Assembly (NCBI GenBank): GCA_934162255.1
Contig: CAKPIG010000005.1
Location: forward strand, 50,999-114,998
DNA length: 64,000 bases
Direction: 5' to 3'
Source of the DNA: an uncultured Clostridia bacterium
GTDB lineage: Bacteria; Bacillota; Clostridia; TANB77; CAG-508
The notes beneath the pieces are model-generated. The model worked only from the letters and a program-made list of their open reading frames with translations. It was not told the DNA's origin and did not search any database. Below are positions 43,174 to 50,950 of the stretch, one piece after another (the first letter of the stretch is position 1; every line of letters starts with the position of its first letter). Made by a program: the position numbers and the translations under genes.

Positions 43174-43398
43174 ATGAATTTTTTTAATAATTATCCATAT
43201 TACTATCAAAATAGAAATTCTGAACCACCGCCAAAGCCTCCTGTTCCTAAGCCTTCTAATCCTCCACCAAAAAAGAAAAAATGGAATTTTAAAACAATAA
43301 AAAAAGAAACCTGTTCATCTTTAAATGATGTTGAACATTTTCTTTGTGATTTTAATACATTTATAAAATATATAAGATTATATAAATTACTAAAATAG
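43174..43398 (+). CDS. Small proline-rich protein of unknown function
   Basis: A 74-aa protein with an Asn/Tyr-rich start (MNFFNNYPYYYQNRN), a run of Pro with Lys/Ser (EPPPKPPVPKPSNPPPKKKK), and a C-terminal helical part containing two cysteines. AAAGGAGG precedes the ATG by about 7 nt, so the gene is very likely translated although the coding region is short. It has no signal peptide. Tyr/Asn/Pro-rich small proteins occur among spore-coat and coat-associated proteins, but that is only a resemblance. It is monocistronic and followed by a strong bidirectional terminator. Confidence 0.6.
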   Translation: MNFFNNYPYYYQNRNSEPPPKPPVPKPSNPPPKKKKWNFKTIKKETCSSLNDVEHFLCDFNTFIKYIRLYKLLK

Positions 43399-43424
43399 AA
43401 GTTATCCTTGGGATAACCTCTATT
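43394..43424. terminator. Bidirectional terminator after the Pro-rich gene
   Basis: AATAGA-GTTATCC on the left pairs with GGATAAC-TCTATT on the right, with one bulge each side. It overlaps the last codon of the convergent GerMN gene. Confidence 0.88.
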
Positions 43425-43953
43425 CTTTATTTTTAACATAAGTTTCGGCTACTTTTTCATTTTGTTCTCCATTAATTAAAAATTTAATAGAATCAACTTC
43501 TTTTAAATTCGTTAATGTATTTACTATACTATTTATTATTTTAGATTTATTTTCATCTGTTTCATAATTTAAAAACTCATTTGAAACATTTATAATAGCA
43601 CAACTGCCTTCTAGTTTTACATCATGTAATACTGTTCCATCTGGTATTAATTTTTTTAAACTACTATTTTGTGGTCCTTTTATCAGTAAATTCATTAATT
43701 CCTCATATGGATTTTTTATTAAAGTATTTGCATCCACTATTTTTATTTCCGTATCTAGTTGTTTTGTTTCTATATTTTCAAAATATAAAATAATTTTAGT
43801 CTGTCTAGATTGTTCATCAGATATTTCTTGCTCAGGAGTATATTCAATGTCGCTATTTTTTTCGATGCTGATATTTTTTGCAATTATAAAAATAAAAATT
43901 GCAATTAATACTAAAGTAATAATTATAGATATAATTTTTTTGTTTTTTTTCAT
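43420..43953 (-). CDS. GerMN-domain membrane-anchored protein
   Basis: A 177-aa protein with an N-terminal anchor or signal (about 6-25) and a single GerMN domain (about 50-170: TKIILYFENIETKQL..., LMNLLIKGP, LIPDGTVLHDVKL, VNTLTNLKEVDSIKFLINGE). Bacillus GerM, with two GerMN domains, is a sporulation/germination lipoprotein; single-domain versions are widespread in Clostridia, often with N-acetylmuramoyl-L-alanine amidases. No lipobox Cys is seen. GGAAGG precedes the ATG. It is monocistronic with strong terminators on both sides. Confidence 0.82.
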   Translation of the reverse strand: MKKNKKIISIIITLVLIAIFIFIIAKNISIEKNSDIEYTPEQEISDEQSRQTKIILYFENIETKQLDTEIKIVDANTLIKNPYEELMNLLIKGPQNSSLKKLIPDGTVLHDVKLEGSCAIINVSNEFLNYETDENKSKIINSIVNTLTNLKEVDSIKFLINGEQNEKVAETYVKNKE

Positions 43954-44017
43954 TTATCTTCCCTTCCTTTTATTTGATTTATTTAATGTTATTATTGTTT
44001 GTCTTATTTTAGAACAT

Positions 44018-44058
44018 AAAAAGATACAAACTCATAAAATATGAATTTGTATCTTTTT
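44018..44058 (-). terminator. Long terminator hairpin after the esterase gene
   Basis: AAAAAGATACAAA (44018-44030) pairs with TTTGTATCTTTTT (44046-44058), extended inward by TCATA/TATGA. It ends the cohesin-esterase unit. Confidence 0.88.
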
Positions 44059-44060
44059 TA

Positions 44061-46439
44061 TTATGGTTTTAATATTGTCCATGCTTCATGTTTTGCTTTA
44101 ATTATGGCATCATTTACTGTTGCAATATATCTTTTTATTTTTAATACATCTGCTACATTTATTTTTCCATCTCCTGTAACATCAGCACTTCTTGCTTCTT
44201 TTTCATTTAATTTCCAATCTGATTTTTTCTGTGTTTTTTCATTAAATATATGTTTTTGTATTGTAGTAATATCATCCTCATCAATTTTTTCATCATTATT
44301 TAAATTACCAAAATCAATTAAAGTTGATATCTCTTTTTCTTTAGATTCTTGCACATTCCCAGCTTTATCAGTTACTCTTGTTTTTACTTTATAATTTGCA
44401 TCTGATTCTAAATTATAAAAAGTATTTTCTGTTTGCCATTCACTCCAATTATTAGAATATATTGCATATTCTATTTTTGATATTCCACTCTTCTCATCTT
44501 TTTGATTATTTGAAACTTTAATATCATTTATAGAAGCTTCTGCATTAGGCATATCATCTGTTGGTTTTATTTTATCAATATTATTAATATTTATTTCAAC
44601 TTCTGTTTGATTTCCTGCTAAATCAGTAGCTGTTACTTTTTCTTTTATATCTTGACTATAAGTTTTTGTCAAAACTTTTTTATCTCCTGAAATCTCCCAA
44701 CCGTCTAGATTTCTTAATTCTTTGTTACTATTCAAATTTACTGTTACATCTTTATTTGTTGGCTCTATTGTTGAATAACCTACTGTTATTACAGATTTCA
44801 CTTTATCTATATTGATTATTTCAATATTTGCATTTGCTATATTTCCGGCCAAATCTGTCACTGCAATTGTTTCTTTAGTATTTTGACTATATGTTTTTGT
44901 TAAAACTTTTTTATCTTGTGATAAATTCCATCCATTTAAAGATTGAACTTGTTTATTTGAAGTTACAGTAACTGTTACATCTGTATTTGTAGTATCTTTT
45001 ATTGAATAACTTACAGATAATACAGGTGCTGTTTTATCAATATTTGAAACATTTATTGCTACTGTTGATGTATTTCCTGCTAAATCTGCTATTGCTACAT
45101 TCTCTGTTTTATTAGAATTATATACTTTTGTCAATTTTAATTTATCTAAAGACAATGTCCACCCACTTACAGTTTTTAATGCCTCATTACTTGTTATTGT
45201 TACAGTTACATCTTTATTGGTAGTTGCTGTTGTTGAATAACTTACTGTTCCTTTAGGTGCAGAATTATCAAAAACAAATACATTAGTTTTTGAATATGTC
45301 TTATTTCCACTAGAATCTTCCGCAAGTATCCATAAATAATATGAACCATTTAAATTAGATGGGCTATTTATAGATGTTGCACTTACAGAAGCTGTATTTG
45401 TAAATTGTGAATCACTTGGCTGTGATGCTGACGTTGTCCAAATATATTTTAAAGATTTAACTTGAACATCATCTGTTACTTTTAATCCAACAGTTACATT
45501 CTTTACTGGTGAAGAACTACCATTACCAGAAGTTATTTGTATTGTTGGTGCTGTTCTATCAGAAAATAATGAACCAATATTATTACCAGCACTTTCTCCG
45601 ATTTTAATATATGCATTTGTACCATAATGATAATCATCGACCATAGATTCGTTATCCATTGACATACCTACAGTAATATCTGTTGCCAAATATATATCAG
45701 AATTTTCATTTACTAATTGTTTTTGTGCATTATTAATTACTGTAAATCTTGAAGCTTGAGTTGAATCATAATCATGTCCTAAATGACCTGAATAAATCAA
45801 TCCACAAAATTGTATTCCCAAATCTCTTTTTAATCCATTATGCATATTCAAAAATCTTTCTTTATATTGTTCTGTTGTAGCATCACTACCTTTTACAACA
45901 TCCCATTCTCCCTGTAAGAACACATAGAATCTTTTTCCAACTGTATATCCATTATTTTGAACACATGCTATAGCCTTATTATATTTATCAACTAATTGAT
46001 TATATATGTCTGTTCCTTGTATAAAACCATTTATTGCAGTAGCATCAAAAGATAGATGCACAGCAACAACCTTTCTTCCTGTTTTTTCTACATATTTTTT
46101 ACAAAATGATGGTACTAAATTCGTTCCATCTGCTCCTTCTACAGGATTTTGCAAACTAACTAATGAATTACTACTTGCTTTATACTCATATGCTGTTCCT
46201 GCAGTTTGAGCAACATTTACAGCTGTACTAGAACCTTTTCCTCTCATATTAGATTGTCCAGAAAACAATATTACATCAACAACTTTGCTCGAATCTGTTG
46301 CTTCTGCATTCTCTAAATTATTAATATCTTTAGAAATTACTTCTGTTTTCTTAAATACCAATAAAACTATTCCAATTGATAAAATAGATATTAAAATTAA
46401 TATTGGAATTATTATTTTTATAATTTTTTTATTTTTCAT
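44061..46439 (-). CDS. Dockerin-tailed SGNH carbohydrate esterase with Ig-like repeats
   Basis: A 792-aa secreted protein. A membrane/signal segment (about 8-28) precedes an SGNH esterase domain of the sialate O-acetylesterase/DUF303 type: GQSNM with the nucleophile Ser (about 61), GEWD (about 178) and the C-terminal DDYHYG Asp-His pair (about 276). Then come an Ig-like region and three similar repeats of about 80 residues (each with TNKDVTVT-like, GWxxSxDKKVLTKTY-like and TDLAGN motifs), a further Ig-like domain, and a C-terminal type I dockerin with two calcium F-hands (LNNDEKIDEDD and VTGDGKINVAD). It should deacetylate a host or plant glycan and dock onto the cohesin encoded just upstream. 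Confidence 0.85.
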   Translation of the reverse strand: MKNKKIIKIIIPILILISILSIGIVLLVFKKTEVISKDINNLENAEATDSSKVVDVILFSGQSNMRGKGSSTAVNVAQTAGTAYEYKASSNSLVSLQNPVEGADGTNLVPSFCKKYVEKTGRKVVAVHLSFDATAINGFIQGTDIYNQLVDKYNKAIACVQNNGYTVGKRFYVFLQGEWDVVKGSDATTEQYKERFLNMHNGLKRDLGIQFCGLIYSGHLGHDYDSTQASRFTVINNAQKQLVNENSDIYLATDITVGMSMDNESMVDDYHYGTNAYIKIGESAGNNIGSLFSDRTAPTIQITSGNGSSSPVKNVTVGLKVTDDVQVKSLKYIWTTSASQPSDSQFTNTASVSATSINSPSNLNGSYYLWILAEDSSGNKTYSKTNVFVFDNSAPKGTVSYSTTATTNKDVTVTITSNEALKTVSGWTLSLDKLKLTKVYNSNKTENVAIADLAGNTSTVAINVSNIDKTAPVLSVSYSIKDTTNTDVTVTVTSNKQVQSLNGWNLSQDKKVLTKTYSQNTKETIAVTDLAGNIANANIEIINIDKVKSVITVGYSTIEPTNKDVTVNLNSNKELRNLDGWEISGDKKVLTKTYSQDIKEKVTATDLAGNQTEVEININNIDKIKPTDDMPNAEASINDIKVSNNQKDEKSGISKIEYAIYSNNWSEWQTENTFYNLESDANYKVKTRVTDKAGNVQESKEKEISTLIDFGNLNNDEKIDEDDITTIQKHIFNEKTQKKSDWKLNEKEARSADVTGDGKINVADVLKIKRYIATVNDAIIKAKHEAWTILKP

Positions 46440-46455
46440 TTTATTTCCCCCGAAT

Positions 46456-47118
46456 TTATATATCCATATATTTTCTTGATTTTTTATAAATAAAAATAGT
46501 TATTATTATAATTCCTAGCATTAATAAAACAATTATATTTTTATTTCCCGCATAAGGTAAACTTCCCTTTGCCTTATCTGAATCTCCATTTGTTTGATTA
46601 TTTTTATTATTATTTTCAGTATTAGTTTCATTTTTTACTTCTTCTTTAGCTTTTGTTAAATTAATATTAGCATTTTGAATAGTTGTAACTTTATATTCAT
46701 CATCACACAATTCTATATTTTTTAGAGTTATAGTTGTACTTTCCTCTGAAACATTTTCCTTCGCTTTTAATTTTATAGTCATTACTGTAGTGTCTTCTTT
46801 TAACCCTTCTAAGTCTTTAGTAAAAATCTGTATTAAGCTACTTAAATTTGATGGTTTATCCCATTTCTCACCTTCTGAAAAAGAAATACTTTCCCAAACA
46901 TTTTCATCATATTCAAATATGGCATCTAATGCCGCAATATTCTGATTTTCTGTAATTCCTTTTGTTTTGACTTGAATTTCTGTTACCTCTCCTTGCTGAA
47001 ATGTTTTATTATTATTTTCTAATTCTATCTGATACCCATTTGCAGCTTCTACATTTTTTATTCCAATAATTATTACTGCTATAAATATAATAAAATTTAT
47101 AATTATTTTTTTATTCAT
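46456..47118 (-). CDS. Wall-anchored cohesin-domain protein
   Basis: A 220-aa protein with signal peptide (about 1-25), one cohesin-like beta-sandwich (about 30-155: YQIELENNNKTFQQGEVTEIQV, ALDAIFEYDENVWESI, quoted only in part), an Asn/Lys/Glu-rich linker, and a C-terminal sorting signal: LPYAG, a hydrophobic helix and KKSRK. The LPxxG form is a variant of LPxTG, suggesting a sortase with different specificity, which I cannot see here. The ATG at 47118 has GGAGGAG 5 nt upstream and is chosen over an ATG at 47130. It is 16 nt before the dockerin-esterase gene, so anchor and enzyme are made together. Confidence 0.75.
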   Translation of the reverse strand: MNKKIIINFIIFIAVIIIGIKNVEAANGYQIELENNNKTFQQGEVTEIQVKTKGITENQNIAALDAIFEYDENVWESISFSEGEKWDKPSNLSSLIQIFTKDLEGLKEDTTVMTIKLKAKENVSEESTTITLKNIELCDDEYKVTTIQNANINLTKAKEEVKNETNTENNNKNNQTNGDSDKAKGSLPYAGNKNIIVLLMLGIIIITIFIYKKSRKYMDI

Positions 47119-47159
47119 TTTCTCCTCCATGTATATAAATTAATACAATTTCTCTTTTT

Positions 47160-47165
47160 ATTATA
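47160..47165 (-). promoter_or_regulatory. -10 box of the cohesin-esterase operon
   Basis: TATAAT on the minus strand (47165-47160). The sequence 16-17 nt upstream is a poor -35 (TAGAAA-like), and phased TTACA repeats lie just beyond it, which is the pattern of an activator-dependent promoter. Confidence 0.5.
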
Positions 47166-47199
47166 GCAATTTTAACCACTTTTTTCTATAACAGTATTA

Positions 47200-47226
47200 T
47201 TACATTTAGATTACATTTTAATTACA
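47200..47226 (-). repeat. 11-bp phased TTACA repeats upstream of the cohesin operon
   Basis: TTACA at 47200, 47211 and 47222 on the plus strand: three copies with exact 11-bp spacing, just upstream of the weak -35 region. The motif is the same as at 8465-8501, though in opposite orientation relative to the gene. Confidence 0.5.
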
Positions 47227-47227
47227 T

Positions 47228-47257
47228 AAAACCAGCTTATTGATTTAAGCTGGTTTT
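47228..47257 (-). terminator. Terminator of the Rpn-family gene
   Basis: AAAACCAGCTT (47228-47238) and AAGCTGGTTTT (47247-47257) form a perfect stem with T-runs on the minus strand, 5 nt past the stop. Confidence 0.88.
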
Positions 47258-47261
47258 AGTT

Positions 47262-48158
47262 TTATAGTGCTTCTATTTCTTCATCATTTAAACTCGTAAT
47301 TTTTTTTATTAATTCTATTTTTATTCCATTTTTCTTCATTTCTTTTGCAATCTCTATATTTTGAGCTTTCATTCCTTCTTCTCTTCCTTCTTTGTACCCT
47401 GCTTCTCTTCCATGTCTATATCCATAACTCTCTATTGCATTTTGATCCATTATATACATTAATCTTTGCTCTGCCAATTCTCTTTCTTTCTCATCTTTTT
47501 TCAAATATTTAATTATTTCTCTTGCTTCTTTTACTCTTTCATGCTTATTCATTTCCTCTTCCCCCATCTTTTCCGGATCTATCAAGAATTTTGCCCATAC
47601 TAATAACTCACTTTCTTCTTCTTTTTCTCTATCCTTCTTTCTCTCTATCTCCTCTTTTACCTTTGGTAATTCTACTATATGTATCTCTAGTGCCTCTGTT
47701 AATATTACTTGACTATACTCTCTCTCCCTTATCTTGAACTCTGTATGATATTTCTCTATCTCTTTTAACTTCTCTACCTTGAAATTCGTAACTAATATTA
47801 CTATTGTCTTCCTTAGTTGCTTATACCTCTCTCCTTCTCTTATGCTTTGATTATATAATTTACTCCAATAAAACAATATTCTCTCTTCTACATTATCTTG
47901 ATTCATTACTTGCATCTCTATATCTACTTGCACATTATTATTTATTACTGCTCTTACATCTAGTACTCCTATTTTATCTCTTATCAAATCTTTCTCTAGT
48001 ATTGTACTTCTTCCTACGTCTATCTCTTCTATCTCATACTTCGTTACTGCTTCTATAAAATCTTTTGTTATTTCTTCTTTTCCTTCGTATCCAAATATTC
48101 TTTTAAATACATAATCATTTGTTGGTAGCATTGCTTTTTTCTTTTCTTCTTCAGTCAT
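47262..48158 (-). CDS. Rpn-family PD-(D/E)XK nuclease
   Basis: A 298-aa protein of the recombination-promoting nuclease/putative transposase family (PF12784-like). The N-terminal part has the typical start LPTNDYVFKRIFG and the nuclease core (IGVLDVRAVINNNVQVDIEMQ, with the D...ExQ residues). The charged C-terminal tail carries the family repeat GYRHGREAGYKEGREEG. These proteins spread between genomes, and some promote RecA-independent recombination or act in phage defence. No inverted repeats or target duplications mark it as an insertion sequence. AAAGGAG precedes the ATG. Confidence 0.85.
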   Translation of the reverse strand: MTEEEKKKAMLPTNDYVFKRIFGYEGKEEITKDFIEAVTKYEIEEIDVGRSTILEKDLIRDKIGVLDVRAVINNNVQVDIEMQVMNQDNVEERILFYWSKLYNQSIREGERYKQLRKTIVILVTNFKVEKLKEIEKYHTEFKIREREYSQVILTEALEIHIVELPKVKEEIERKKDREKEEESELLVWAKFLIDPEKMGEEEMNKHERVKEAREIIKYLKKDEKERELAEQRLMYIMDQNAIESYGYRHGREAGYKEGREEGMKAQNIEIAKEMKKNGIKIELIKKITSLNDEEIEAL

Positions 48159-48270
48159 ACTTCTCCTTTCTTTTATTTATTTTCTTCAAGTACATATACT
48201 ATTTCAGACACAGTTTCACCTCCATCCTTTTTTTATTTTTCTCTTTTCTTTTTTTTGGATTTTATCGATT

Positions 48271-48306
48271 AAAACTTTTGATAAAACTTTTGATAAAATT
48301 TTTGAT
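48271..48306. repeat. Three tandem 12-bp repeats
   Basis: AAAACTTTTGAT (48271-48282), the same again (48283-48294), then AAAATTTTTGAT (48295-48306). The array lies about 110-150 bp upstream of the Rpn start. Confidence 0.7.
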
Positions 48307-48446
48307 TTAAATTTTCTTTGAATTTAATTTGATTTTTTAATTTTTATTTTATAGCACTATGTGCTTGATAGAATATCCTTGTTATATCACATTTTTTTAC
48401 TTTTGTAAATACTTTTTGACAGTTTTTTACATTTTTAAAATTTAGT

Positions 48447-48494
48447 AAAAAGATTTAAAAAGTTAACTATATTGTAATCTTTTTAAATCTTTTT
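48447..48494 (-). terminator. Terminator of the ABC exporter operon
   Basis: AAAAAGATTTAAAAAG (48447-48462) pairs perfectly with CTTTTTAAATCTTTTT (48479-48494), 16 bp with a 16-nt loop. It follows the permease stop (48498) on the minus strand. Confidence 0.8.
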
Positions 48495-48497
48495 ATT

Positions 48498-50156
48498 TCA
48501 ATAAATTTTTTTAAAAATATGATTTATATCTTTTTTTATTATAATTTTTAATATTATATAAAGAATAACAAAAATTAGACTTATTATTATCATAGCTGTA
48601 ATAAAGCTAATATTTTTTAATACTTTTATAAAATATCCAAATATTAATATTATTATAATAGTATAAACATATTGAAATAATTTATTTTCATTCATTTTTC
48701 CTATAGCTTCCTTATTAGTCCAATTTAAATTTGGTCTCATTACATCTATTAGTAACATTAAATTACTATGAAAAATATTTATAATCATCCCTAAAACAAA
48801 TGCTATTATATAATAAATATTAGATATTTCTTTAGTGTTATTATTAATAACAAATAATACTCCTATTATTATAAATATATTCATAAATATTTGTGGTAAT
48901 GCTTTTATTGAAAATTGATTATATAATGACATTGGAATATATTTCATAAATGTTGCCTCTTTACCCTCTCGTGATATACTTGTTATTGATAGATTACAAA
49001 ATGTAAATATCATTTGCATAATTCCAACAGTAATTAACATAATCTGTAATTTAAAATATTCTATTCCTATATTTTCAACCATATTTTCTTCTACTATTTG
49101 TTCTAAAAAAACTGGAATCATATAATTCAAACACGTTATAATAAATATTGAAATAACAAAATACTGTAAAATATATTGTATAAAAAATGTTGGATTTTTT
49201 ATAATTTTTCTTAATTCGTTTACTAAATATTTTACATTTTTATTATATACTCTTATCTTATATTTTTTATTTTCCTTCATTTTATATTCTTCTAGATTTT
49301 CTATATTTTTTATAACATTATTTAAATATAATTTATTTCCAATTACATAAAATATAATTCCTAATAAAATATTGGGAATTATGATAATAGTTATATTCTT
49401 TATAATTTCTATAATATTTTTATTTATCATTATTTTTATTATTGGATTTATCACAAAAAATATTTTATTTACTTTATCAATTTTGTAATTTATTTTCTCC
49501 AAAATATTCAATTCAATATTTATATTTTCAGATATTATATTTCCAACATATGTAATGATTATGTTATAAAAAACAAATAAAATCGTGCTTATTATAATTA
49601 TTTGAAATATATCTTTGTTTTTTATAATTGATGCAAATTTCATTACAAATAGCATAATTATGCTAAGTAATAAAGCAAATATTATAGGTAATAATAATAA
49701 TGATAAAATCATCATAAAAAAGTATGTTATCGTCTGTTGTATTAATATTCCATAAAATATTAAAGGTATTCCTAAAAAAATTAATTCTGAGAAATATGTT
49801 ACTATCATAATAGTATTAAATTTTGCTATTAATATTTCTTTAGATTTTATTGGCAATGGTAAAATATATTTCAAATCCTTTGAATAATAAAATATATTAC
49901 ATGTTAATCCTATAAGTTGAATAATTATTACAAAAGTTATTATTGGAAATAATATTTTTAAAAATATTTCTGGATTTTCTGTTTTATTTAAATATAATAG
50001 TATCTTATTTGATATATAAGCCATGCAAATGCTATAGATTATTACTAACCAAAATAAAATATTTTTTTTATTTATTTTATTGTTTTTCCCTAATAAATTA
50101 TTTTGATAATAATCTATTAAGAATATTTTTGTCAAATTAATTATATTATTCATCAT
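48498..50156 (-). CDS. ABC-2-type exporter permease
   Basis: A 552-aa polytopic protein with about 12-14 hydrophobic segments and short charged loops, matching large single-chain ABC exporter permeases (ABC-2 type). The substrate is not predictable; such pairs in Firmicutes export peptides, lipids or drugs. Its start overlaps the upstream ATPase gene by 11 nt, so the two are translationally coupled. The protein is extremely Ile/Asn/Lys-rich, in line with the AT-rich coding. The hairpin at 48447-48494 ends the unit. Confidence 0.82.
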   Translation of the reverse strand: MMNNIINLTKIFLIDYYQNNLLGKNNKINKKNILFWLVIIYSICMAYISNKILLYLNKTENPEIFLKILFPIITFVIIIQLIGLTCNIFYYSKDLKYILPLPIKSKEILIAKFNTIMIVTYFSELIFLGIPLIFYGILIQQTITYFFMMILSLLLLPIIFALLLSIIMLFVMKFASIIKNKDIFQIIIISTILFVFYNIIITYVGNIISENINIELNILEKINYKIDKVNKIFFVINPIIKIMINKNIIEIIKNITIIIIPNILLGIIFYVIGNKLYLNNVIKNIENLEEYKMKENKKYKIRVYNKNVKYLVNELRKIIKNPTFFIQYILQYFVISIFIITCLNYMIPVFLEQIVEENMVENIGIEYFKLQIMLITVGIMQMIFTFCNLSITSISREGKEATFMKYIPMSLYNQFSIKALPQIFMNIFIIIGVLFVINNNTKEISNIYYIIAFVLGMIINIFHSNLMLLIDVMRPNLNWTNKEAIGKMNENKLFQYVYTIIIILIFGYFIKVLKNISFITAMIIISLIFVILYIILKIIIKKDINHIFKKIY

Positions 50157-50874
50157 TTTTTGTTATCTCCATAAATAATTCTTCTAATGATTTATTTTCT
50201 TTTAATTCTTTTCTTATTTCATCCATTGTTCCTACAAATAATATTTTACCTTTATCAATAATTCCAATTCTATCACAGATTTTTTCTGCAACATCTAATA
50301 TATGTGTTGAAAAGAACACTGTCTGATTTTTTTCTGATTTATCTTTCATTATTTTTTTTAATTCATACATTGATTTAGGATCAAGACCCGTCATTGGTTC
50401 ATCTATTATCCAATTATTAGGGTCATGTAACAATGATCCTATTATTATTATTTTTTGTCTCATTCCATGTGAATAACTCTCAATTTTATTATTTAAAACT
50501 TCACTAATTTCAAATGTTTTACTTAGTTCTTCTATTCTTTGTTTTCTTTTCTCTTTATTAACATTATATATATCACCTATAAAATTTAAATACTCTATAC
50601 CTTTTAATTTTAAAAACATATCTGGATTATCTGGAACATATCCAAACTGCATTTTCGCTTCTAATGGCTGTTTGTGAATATTATAATTATTTATTAAAAT
50701 ATTTCCTTTGTCTATTTCCAATATTCCTGTCATCATTTTAATTGTTGTAGTTTTTCCTGCTCCATTTGGACCTAAAAAGCCAAAAATTTCTCCATTTTTT
50801 ATTTTTAAATTAATATTATCTATTACCTTCTTTTTACTACTATAAGATTTAGATATATTTTGTAATTCTATCAT
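50146..50874 (-). CDS. ABC transporter ATP-binding protein
   Basis: A 242-aa ATPase. Walker A GPNGAGKTTTIK (about residue 35), Q-loop FGYVPDN, signature YSHGMRQKI, Walker B NWIIDEPMTGLDP and H-loop STHILD are in order. The signature is degenerate (SHGMRQ for LSGGQ). The ATG at 50874 has GGAGG 5 nt upstream, preferred over 50886. It is immediately upstream of, and overlaps, the permease gene. The promoter region shares the 50-bp palindrome with the next operon. Confidence 0.92.
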   Translation of the reverse strand: MIELQNISKSYSSKKKVIDNINLKIKNGEIFGFLGPNGAGKTTTIKMMTGILEIDKGNILINNYNIHKQPLEAKMQFGYVPDNPDMFLKLKGIEYLNFIGDIYNVNKEKRKQRIEELSKTFEISEVLNNKIESYSHGMRQKIIIIGSLLHDPNNWIIDEPMTGLDPKSMYELKKIMKDKSEKNQTVFFSTHILDVAEKICDRIGIIDKGKILFVGTMDEIRKELKENKSLEELFMEITKNDE

Positions 50875-50900
50875 ATTTACCTCCATATTATAGAATATTA

Positions 50901-50950
50901 TAACATAAAAAAACGATAAAATAAATTTATTTTATCGTTTTTTTATGTTA
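50901..50950. terminator. Perfect 50-bp palindrome (terminator of the T4SS operon)
   Basis: Positions 50901-50925 are the exact reverse complement of 50926-50950, with no loop and no mismatch, and an ACGATAAA/TTTATCGT core. It includes the stop codon of the gene ending at 50948 and lies upstream of the ABC ATPase gene. The long A/T arms make it a bidirectional terminator candidate. The same core recurs at 62417-62464. Confidence 0.75.

Larger units (their letters stand above)
48159..48497. other. Intergenic region between the Rpn gene and ABC permease gene
   Basis: This 339-bp stretch contains no supportable gene. It holds the promoter region of the Rpn gene (left), a run of three 12-bp tandem repeats (48271-48306), a palindrome-like AT region with TGTGCTTGATAG around 48360, and the perfect 16-bp terminator stem at 48447-48494. 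Confidence 0.6.

Noticed and set aside
47262..48158. Complete insertion sequence around the Rpn-family gene
   Set aside because: No terminal inverted repeats or target duplications flank it, and the protein is the Rpn nuclease type rather than a DDE transposase.
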